NCBI GenBank assembly: GCA_021793715.1
Contig: JAJYSF010000070.1
Location: forward strand, 1 to 5,968
Direction: 5' to 3'
Length of the DNA: 5,968 bases
Source: Actinomycetes bacterium
Lineage (GTDB): Bacteria; Actinomycetota; Actinomycetes; Actinomycetales; Microbacteriaceae
Shown: piece after piece, positions 1 through 4,731 of the stretch
Position numbering within the stretch: position 1 is the first letter of the stretch
Layout: every line of letters starts with the position of its first letter
Program-made: the position numbers and the translations under genes
The notes under the pieces: generated by a model
Database searches by the model: none
What the model saw: only the letters and a program-made list of their open reading frames with translations
Told to the model about the DNA's origin: nothing

Positions 1-982
1 TCTCGCGAATGTCGCGCTCAGCGGTGCGCACCATGCGCTGTTTGAAGGTCTCGGCACCGAACCGTTCACCGACGCGATCGTTCTCTTCCTCGACGGAGAC
101 GACGATGTACGCACAGGCGATCAGCACCACCTGTGCCGAGAAATTGAACCACAGCAGCAGGGCGATGAGTGATGCGAAAGACCCGAGTAGGGGGTTGTTG
201 TCGGCGCCGCCGACGAACAGCCCCGACGCCTGTTGCAGGATCACGAGCCCGGCAGCGCCGATGAGTGCACCGGGGATCATCGTGCGCACGCGGGCCTTCA
301 CCCCGGACTGCAGCCAGAACAGCCACGCGATGACGACGGCGTCGAGTGTGAACGTCACCAGCACGGTGCCGGCGCGCGTGAGCAGTTCCGCGCCGCCGCC
401 GCTCGTCAATCCCGCCCACGCGAGGATCGGGTCGATGAACGCCGACCCGAGGAACGACACCACGGCCGAGGCGATGAGAAGGACACCGACGGAGAGCGCG
501 AAGAGCAGGTCGAAAGCGCGCATGATCAGCGCGTTGGAGTTCTCGTGACGGGTCCCCGCAACCATGCGGATCGAGACACGGAAGTTGCCGACGGCGCTCA
601 CCAGCGCCCACATGAGGGCGACGACGGCGATGATGCCGGCGACGAGGTTCTCGGATCCGAGCGTCGTCGCCTGGCTCACGTCGATGAGGCCGGTCCGACC
701 GTCGCCCGTACCGCCGTCGTCATCGGTCTTCAGCAGCCCGGGCACGACGCCGTTCACCGTCTCGATGAGGGTGTCCCACAGGTCGTCGCGCGTCGACAGC
801 CAGATCGCCGCAGCGGAGAACCCGAGAAGCACGGCGGCGAACACGGCGAACAGCATGCGGAACGTGATCGCCGCGGCGAGGAGGCCACCGCGGTGGTCGC
901 TGAAGAGGAAGAACGCACGCACGATCCGCAGTCGCAGCACGCGCTTCGTCGCCTGGTCAATGAAAGCCATCACCTTCCCCAT
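1..982 (-). CDS. YihY/BrkB-family inner membrane protein (3' end cut by window edge)
   Basis: This is a polytopic integral membrane protein of the YihY/BrkB family, whose biochemical function is not settled; older 'ribonuclease BN' labels are obsolete. The frame is open from 982 to the left edge, giving 327 visible codons with no stop reached. The N-terminus has a basic helix followed by the family's early motif (GGLLAAAITFRMLF, about residues 32-45). About six hydrophobic segments follow, near residues 34-60, 113-132, 156-182, 206-224, 235-257 and 266-296. The last contains LLLWFNFSAQVVLIA, typical of the family's final membrane segment. A charged cytoplasmic tail begins at EEEND. Start choice: ATG at 982 lies 10 bases after the preceding gene's stop and 7 bases after a TAATCT box. 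ATG at 970 is in frame and preceded by GGGGAAGG, so it is a fair alternative that would shorten the protein by four residues. It is probably co-transcribed with the upstream peptidase gene. The family call is confident; the role is unknown. Confidence 0.87.
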   Translation of the reverse strand, partial: MGKVMAFIDQATKRVLRLRIVRAFFLFSDHRGGLLAAAITFRMLFAVFAAVLLGFSAAAIWLSTRDDLWDTLIETVNGVVPGLLKTDDDGGTGDGRTGLIDVSQATTLGSENLVAGIIAVVALMWALVSAVGNFRVSIRMVAGTRHENSNALIMRAFDLLFALSVGVLLIASAVVSFLGSAFIDPILAWAGLTSGGGAELLTRAGTVLVTFTLDAVVIAWLFWLQSGVKARVRTMIPGALIGAAGLVILQQASGLFVGGADNNPLLGSFASLIALLLWFNFSAQVVLIACAYIVVSVEEENDRVGERFGAETFKQRMVRTAERDIRE

Positions 983-992
983 GCTCGCCAGA

Positions 993-1457
993 TTACGTGA
1001 CGGCGAGGCCGAGGACGGCCCCGAGGATGATGCACGGGCCGAACGCGATGTGCGTCGAGCGCGTGCCGCGCCCGGTGACGATGACGCCGACGGCCCACAG
1101 TCCGCCCACCACGAACGCGAGCACGGCACCCACGACGAGGGCGAGGCCGCCATCCCACCCCAGGATCAGACCGGTCGGGACGGCGAGCTTGACGTCACCA
1201 GCGCCGAGAGAGCCCCGGCTCACGGCGCGGAGCACGATGTAGAACCCACCGAGCAGAAGCGCCCCCAGGGCCCCGCTCGCGAGAGGCGCGACGGATCCGG
1301 CGACCGCAGCCGCGAGTGCGCACAGCACGACGAGCGCTGCCGCCGTCGGCGCCACGATCCGGTTCGGCAGTCGGTGCTCGCTGATGTCGATGTGCGTCAG
1401 CCATGCGCCCACGGCGACGAACCCCAGCTGGGCGGTCACGAGCAGCGCATCGGTCAC
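993..1457 (-). CDS. A24-family prepilin peptidase, peptidase domain only
   Basis: This is a membrane aspartic peptidase of the TadV/CpaA/PilD type, expected to cleave the leader of type IV or Tad/Flp prepilins at the inner face of the membrane. At 154 residues it contains only the peptidase domain; the N-terminal methyltransferase domain with its zinc-binding cysteines, found in full-length PilD proteins, is absent. Both catalytic aspartate motifs are visible: D24 in HIDISEHRLPN and D88 in GAGDVKL. Hydrophobic segments fall around residues 5-20, 35-57, 59-78, 98-128 and 137-153. The start is GTG; no ATG is in frame nearby and there is no good ribosome binding site, but a TAATCT box ends 6 bases upstream. 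It follows smpB after 57 bases and precedes the YihY gene by about 10. No pilin, ATPase or assembly gene is in the window, so its substrates must lie elsewhere, or it may process other small class-III signal peptide proteins. Confidence 0.88.
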   Translation of the reverse strand: MTDALLVTAQLGFVAVGAWLTHIDISEHRLPNRIVAPTAAALVVLCALAAAVAGSVAPLASGALGALLLGGFYIVLRAVSRGSLGAGDVKLAVPTGLILGWDGGLALVVGAVLAFVVGGLWAVGVIVTGRGTRSTHIAFGPCIILGAVLGLAVT

Positions 1458-1514
1458 GCCGCCAGATTAGGGACCTGCGGCGGGGTCGACTTCATGCCTG
1501 TGGAGAACGTGGGG

Positions 1515-1991
1515 CTACTCGCCGAGGCGGTTCCGCGTGCGCATGGCGCGCTCGGCCTCACGCTTGTCCTGGCGCTCGCGCAGGGTCTGGCGCTTGTCGT
1601 ACTGCGTCTTGCCCTTGGCGATCGCGATTTCGACCTTCGCACGGCCATCGGAGAAGTACAGCCGGAGGGGCACGAGCGTGTAGCCGCCTGCGGCCGCCTT
1701 CTGACCGATCTTGACGATCTCATCCTTGTGCAGCAACAGCTTGCGCTGGCGCTTCGCGGCGTGGTTCGTCCAGGTGCCCTGTGAATACTGCGGGATGTTC
1801 ACCTGGTCGAGCCAGGCCTCGCCCTTGTCGACGAAGGCATATCCGTCGGTGAGGTTGGCGTGTCCTGCCCGAAGCGACTTCACCTCGGTGCCGGTGAGCA
1901 CGATGCCCGCCTCGTACGTCTTCTCGATCGCGTACTCGTGGCGCGCGCGGCGGTTCACCGCCACAACCTTCTCGCCCTTCTCACGTGCCAT
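1515..1991 (-). CDS. smpB: SsrA-binding protein SmpB (trans-translation)
   Basis: SmpB binds the tRNA-like end of tmRNA and delivers it to ribosomes stalled without a stop codon, so that the incomplete peptide is tagged for proteolysis and the ribosome is released. The 158-residue length is normal for the family. Hallmarks are visible in order: a basic N-terminus ([13 protein letters not shown]), GTEVKSLR at 34-41, YSQGTWTNH at 69-77 followed by the basic RQRKLLLHK stretch, and GKTQYDKR at 127-134. The last 24 residues are highly charged, matching the SmpB tail that is unstructured in solution and folds into the mRNA channel when bound. The start is fixed by a strong ribosome binding site, GGGAGGTG, 5 bases upstream of ATG 1991. 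It lies 54 bases after ftsX, with a possible promoter of its own in that gap. The identification is secure. Confidence 0.97.
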   Translation of the reverse strand: MAREKGEKVVAVNRRARHEYAIEKTYEAGIVLTGTEVKSLRAGHANLTDGYAFVDKGEAWLDQVNIPQYSQGTWTNHAAKRQRKLLLHKDEIVKIGQKAAAGGYTLVPLRLYFSDGRAKVEIAIAKGKTQYDKRQTLRERQDKREAERAMRTRNRLGE

Positions 1992-1996
1992 GCGCT

Positions 1997-2004
1997 CACC
2001 TCCC
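1997..2004 (-). promoter_or_regulatory. smpB ribosome binding site
   Basis: GGGAGGTG on the minus strand, ending 5 bases before ATG 1991, is a near-complete match to the anti-Shine-Dalgarno sequence and fixes the smpB start. It is the only strong ribosome binding site in the window. The other complete genes begin with weak or no such sequence. Confidence 0.8.
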
Positions 2005-2028
2005 AGTTCGACTCGGCAACAGCCGTCC

Positions 2029-2034
2029 AGTCTA
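2029..2034 (-). promoter_or_regulatory. Possible -10 box of a separate smpB promoter
   Basis: The 54-base gap between ftsX and smpB contains TAGACT on the minus strand, fitting the TAnnnT form usual for actinobacterial housekeeping -10 boxes (4 of 6 matches to TATAAT). It would start transcription near position 2022 and leave a leader of about 30 bases that includes the ribosome binding site. No convincing -35 hexamer stands 16-19 bases upstream, so the call is tentative. If real, smpB and the genes after it could be expressed independently of ftsEX. Confidence 0.35.
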
Positions 2035-2045
2035 TCGGGTTGGGT

Positions 2046-2957
2046 CTAGGCGCGCAGCCACCGGCGGATCGCCGCGCCCGCAGAGATCGCGGCGAGCACG
2101 ACACCGAGGCCCACGATGATCGGCACGACGTACCACGCGTCGGCCAGCGTGATCCAAGGGATCGCACCGGCTTCGCGCGACAGATAATCCTCGACGCCGA
2201 AGCGCACGCCGACGAGAACGGTCGCGCTCGCGAGCGCCGCGCCGACGAAGGCGGCGATGACTCCCTCGAGAACGAACGGGGTCTGAATCGTGCCGTTCGA
2301 GGCCCCGACGAGCCTCATGATCCCCACCTCGCGTCGCCGCGCGAATGCCGACAGGCGAATCGTCGTGGCGATGAGCAGAACCGCCGAGATGAGCATGAGC
2401 GCTGCGATCCCGACCGCGATATAGGTCGCGATCGTAAGGGTCGAGAACAGCGGATCCAGGTACTCGAGCTGGTCCGCGACCTCCTCGACGCCCTGCACTC
2501 CGCTGAAGGCCTCGCGGATCACGTTCGTCTGCTCGGGGTTCAGGAGCTTCACGTGGAAGATCGCGCTCGTCTGCTCAACCGTGAGCAGGCCCGCAAGCTC
2601 ATCGTCGAATGTCTCGACGAGCGCTTCGTACGCGTCCTCCTGCGATTCGAAGTCGTGCTGCTCGATGAACGGCGCGAGAGTGGATCCGTCGAGCCGCTCT
2701 TCGACCTCCGCGATCTGCTCCTCGGTCGCGGTGCCGTCGACGCACGTGTCGCCGTCTGAGATCGACGAGCACATGTAGATGTCGACCTGCGCGCGGTCCT
2801 CGAAGTACTCGTTCGTCTTCTGGATCTGCGCCTGCATGAGCACGGCGGCGCCCACGAACGTCAGCGAGACGAAGGTGACAAGGATCACCGACACCACCAT
2901 CGAGGCGTTCCGCCGGAGCCCTTGGAGCGCCTCCGAGAGGATGAGTGAGAGGTTCAC
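2046..2957 (-). CDS. ftsX: Cell division permease-like protein FtsX
   Basis: FtsX is the membrane partner of FtsE. The complex does not transport a known solute. It transmits ATP-driven conformational change to periplasm- or wall-side peptidoglycan hydrolases (RipC in mycobacteria, CwlO in Bacillus). The 303 residues show the standard topology: a short cytoplasmic N-terminus, TM1 at about 20-43, an extracellular domain at about 44-172 rich in Glu/Asp, then TM2 at about 174-199, TM3 at about 228-251 and TM4 at about 275-297. After TM2 comes the cytoplasmic loop RREVGIMRLVGAS (208-220), the family's coupling signature. Two cysteines, C63 and C72, lie just after TM1 and are the only ones in the protein. 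The start is GTG at 2957, overlapping the ftsE stop in a GTGA arrangement. No ribosome binding site is evident, so translation is probably coupled to ftsE. Confidence 0.96.
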   Translation of the reverse strand: MNLSLILSEALQGLRRNASMVVSVILVTFVSLTFVGAAVLMQAQIQKTNEYFEDRAQVDIYMCSSISDGDTCVDGTATEEQIAEVEERLDGSTLAPFIEQHDFESQEDAYEALVETFDDELAGLLTVEQTSAIFHVKLLNPEQTNVIREAFSGVQGVEEVADQLEYLDPLFSTLTIATYIAVGIAALMLISAVLLIATTIRLSAFARRREVGIMRLVGASNGTIQTPFVLEGVIAAFVGAALASATVLVGVRFGVEDYLSREAGAIPWITLADAWYVVPIIVGLGVVLAAISAGAAIRRWLRA

Positions 2958-4036
2958 GAGGTCGGTCCCACTTCGTCGTCGTCGCGGTTCGGCAGCCCGA
3001 GGCGGTCGGCCATTCCGAGCTCATCGGGATGCACGTCGACCGCCGGGAATGCGGAGCGCGAGGGCGCCTCGTCTTCGGGCGCGACGTTCTCCTCGGCGGA
3101 CTCGGTCTCTGCTTCGGGGACGTCGGCGGACATCTGCGCGCGTTCATCCTCGGCGGCCGCGGCAGCACCGCCATCGGTGTCGGTTCGTTCCACCGGCCCC
3201 TCGGCGCTCGGCTCGGGCCGGGTGTCCTCACCGTCACCGTCCGGTTCTTCCGTGGGACCGGCCACTTCACGCTGCACCTCGAGCGCCGCGGTGAGTGCGG
3301 CGATCGCGGCCGCCCCGCGTTCCGGCTCCGCGCGTAGCGTGCTGACCGCCGAGGTGTCACCGTAGGATCCGCGCATCTCGTCGCGCACGAGAACGCCACC
3401 CCGCAGCTCGAGCACTCGGCGCTGCATCTTGTCGACGAAGCCCGCCTCGTGCGTGGCCATGACGACCGTGGTCCCGCCGGCGTGGATCGCCTCGAGCACC
3501 CGCATGACCTCGACCGAGGTCGTCGGGTCGAGGTTTCCCGTCGGCTCGTCCGCGAGCAGCAGCTGAGGGCGGTTGACGATCGCGCGCGCGATCGCGATGC
3601 GCTGTTGCTCGCCACCGGACAGCTCGTGCGGCATGCGCTTGCCCATGCCCTCCAGTCCCACGCGCTCGAGAGCCTCAGGGACGGCGGACTTGATGAAGGC
3701 GCGCGAACGGCCGATCACCTTCAGCGCGAACGAGATGTTCTGCGCGACGGTCTTCGACGGCAGCAGTCGGAAGTCCTGGAAGACGGCGCCGATGCTGCGA
3801 CGGAAGAACGGAGTGCGGCGGTCGCTGAGCGAACGTGTGTCGCGTCCGAGGACGAGCACTCGCCCGTCGGACGGTGTGTCCTCGCGCAGGATGAGGCGCA
3901 GGCACGACGATTTGCCGGACCCCGATGCGCCAACGAGGAACACGAATTCGCCGCGCTCGATCTCGAAATCGACGGCGTCGAGCGCGGGGCGCTTCGTACC
4001 GCGATAGCGCTTGGTGACGTTTTCGAACCGGATCAT
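2954..4036 (-). CDS. ftsE: Cell division ATP-binding protein FtsE with long acidic C-terminal extension
   Basis: FtsE is the cytoplasmic ABC ATPase of the FtsEX divisome complex. The ABC domain occupies about residues 1-228 with every key motif intact: Walker A GASGSGKS (36-43), Q-loop Q88 in FQDFRLLP, signature LSGGEQQ (140-146), Walker B LLLADEP (160-166) with E165 as general base, D-loop NLD (169-171) and switch H197. FtsE is usually about 220-230 residues; this one has 360. The added 130 residues are rich in Glu, Asp, Ala and Pro, have almost no hydrophobic core, and end with DELGMADRLGLPNRDDDE. They are probably disordered. The start ATG at 4036 gives the expected N-terminus (MIRFENVTKRY). 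No clear ribosome binding site precedes it; a TAGCCT sequence (4051-4046) lies 9 bases upstream but without a -35. It is the first gene of the minus-strand run, and its stop overlaps the ftsX start by 4 bases. Confidence 0.96.
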   Translation of the reverse strand: MIRFENVTKRYRGTKRPALDAVDFEIERGEFVFLVGASGSGKSSCLRLILREDTPSDGRVLVLGRDTRSLSDRRTPFFRRSIGAVFQDFRLLPSKTVAQNISFALKVIGRSRAFIKSAVPEALERVGLEGMGKRMPHELSGGEQQRIAIARAIVNRPQLLLADEPTGNLDPTTSVEVMRVLEAIHAGGTTVVMATHEAGFVDKMQRRVLELRGGVLVRDEMRGSYGDTSAVSTLRAEPERGAAAIAALTAALEVQREVAGPTEEPDGDGEDTRPEPSAEGPVERTDTDGGAAAAAEDERAQMSADVPEAETESAEENVAPEDEAPSRSAFPAVDVHPDELGMADRLGLPNRDDDEVGPTS

Positions 4037-4094
4037 GTCGTCACGAGGCTACGTGTCGGTCACCCGCCGGGGCGGAATCGACATACCCATCAAC

Positions 4095-4124
4095 CTGACA
4101 GTTCACGATGTTCTGCGGCAGAAT
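4095..4124 (+). promoter_or_regulatory. Probable tetR-family gene promoter (leaderless)
   Basis: CTGACA at 4095-4100 (5 of 6 matches to TTGACA) is followed after 18 bases by CAGAAT at 4119-4124 (4 of 6 to TATAAT). A start of transcription 7 bases after the -10 box falls on position 4131, the A of the regulator's ATG, so the transcript would be leaderless. This agrees with the absence of a ribosome binding site upstream of that ATG and with the frequency of leaderless genes in actinobacteria. This is inference from sequence only. Confidence 0.55.
4111..4123. promoter_or_regulatory. Candidate operator for the adjacent TetR-family regulator
   Basis: This is a perfect inverted repeat of 6+6 bases with a 1-base centre, TTCTGC-G-GCAGAA. 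It lies inside the 94-base divergent gap and overlaps the putative -10 box of the regulator gene. CGAT at 4106-4109 and ATCG at 4123-4126 extend the symmetry imperfectly. TetR-family repressors commonly bind such palindromes over their own promoter, so autorepression is plausible. The repeat starts 74 bases upstream of the ftsE start codon, so control of ftsE cannot be excluded. An inverted repeat this short could also arise by chance. Confidence 0.4.
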
Positions 4125-4130
4125 CGAGAT

Positions 4131-4718
4131 ATGGCCCGACCCTCCGACTCGACCGACGTCGACCCGCGGGCGCTGCGCAGCCGTCGACTGCTGCACGATG
4201 CGCTGAGGGATCTGCTCACCCGGACCACGCTCGCTGACATCGGCGTGGCCGAACTGTGTCGCGCGGCGGGTGTGCACCGCACGACGTTCTACGGACACTA
4301 CGACAGCGTCGGCGAACTCGCCGCCGACGTGTACGCATCGATCATCGACGAGGCGAGTTCGGTTGTGCCCGCTCACGATGCGCCGTTGACGGAGATCTCA
4401 AACGACTACCTGCGCGCCACGGTGGCCGTGCTCGACGCCGTCGCCGGCGAGCGCGACGCGATCCGCGCACTGCTCGACTCGTCGGTCTCACTCAGCTTCC
4501 GCCAGCGCATGCGGACGCACTTCCTGAAGCGCGCCGCCGACGCGATCGACGTGATCCGCGCCCGCGGCGTCGACCTCCCCCGTGACGCGGCCGTCGGCGC
4601 CGCGGTGATCGCGGGCGGCACCGTCAGTGCGATCGAGCTGTGGGCGCACACCGACAGCGACGACGCCGAGACCTTTGCCAAACGGATCCGAGCGAACATG
4701 CCTGCGTGGTGGCCGTAA
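4131..4718 (+). CDS. TetR/AcrR-family transcriptional regulator
   Basis: This is a 195-residue DNA-binding regulator, normal length for the family. The N-terminal three-helix domain is clear: helix 1 at about residues 14-31 (LRSRRLLHDALRDLL), then the helix-turn-helix at about 36-57 with IGVAELCRAAGVHRTTFYGHY, followed by the usual linker DSVGEL. The C-terminal part (about 66-195) is helical and holds the ligand-binding and dimer region; it gives no clue to the ligand. ATG 4131 is chosen because the family domain begins right after it and a promoter ends just upstream. In-frame codons further upstream would run into ftsE and add sequence unlike the family. It is divergent from ftsE and convergent with pepN. 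Neither neighbour is a typical efflux or catabolic target, so the regulon cannot be read from context beyond likely autoregulation. Confidence 0.92.
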   Translation: MARPSDSTDVDPRALRSRRLLHDALRDLLTRTTLADIGVAELCRAAGVHRTTFYGHYDSVGELAADVYASIIDEASSVVPAHDAPLTEISNDYLRATVAVLDAVAGERDAIRALLDSSVSLSFRQRMRTHFLKRAADAIDVIRARGVDLPRDAAVGAAVIAGGTVSAIELWAHTDSDDAETFAKRIRANMPAWWP

Positions 4719-4723
4719 ACCAC
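4706..4723. terminator. Weak hairpin between convergent genes, possible terminator
   Basis: GTGGT and ACCAC form a 5-base-pair stem with an 8-base loop that spans the stop codon of the regulator, in a convergent gap of only 13 bases before the pepN stop. There is no T run on either side, so it does not meet the usual definition of an intrinsic terminator, although actinobacterial terminators often lack one. No other structure in this gap could end the two converging transcripts. Confidence 0.2.
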
Positions 4724-4731
4724 TCCCCCGG

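Noticed and set aside
564..1784. Long plus-strand open frame of about 400 codons opposite the yihY, A24 and smpB genes
   Set aside because: It runs across three recognised minus-strand genes and their gaps. Its translation is Arg/Asp/His/Gly-rich low-complexity sequence with no family signature, as expected from the reverse strand of high-GC coding DNA.
1860..2759. Plus-strand open frame of about 300 codons opposite smpB and ftsX
   Set aside because: It is an Arg/Asp/Glu-rich shadow of two conserved genes, with no recognisable domain and no start signal.
2599..3615. Minus-strand frame of 338 codons spanning the ftsE-ftsX junction
   Set aside because: It is an alternative frame inside two confidently identified genes. 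Its product is Arg/Ser/Pro-rich without motifs, and it adds nothing to the FtsE tail interpretation.
4046..4051. TAGCCT as a -10 box for ftsE
   Set aside because: The hexamer fits TAnnnT and lies 9 bases from the ATG, but no -35 element exists at a suitable distance, so I did not list it as a feature. A real ftsE promoter may be elsewhere in the 94-base gap.
4064..4075. CCGCC-GG-GGCGG inverted repeat upstream of ftsE
   Set aside because: It is a short G/C-only palindrome that is expected often by chance in DNA of this composition and has no supporting position relative to a promoter.
4011..4130. Earlier in-frame ATG (4011) for the TetR-family gene
   Set aside because: It would overlap the start of ftsE and add 40 residues unlike any TetR N-terminus. 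The promoter-like elements and family length support ATG 4131.
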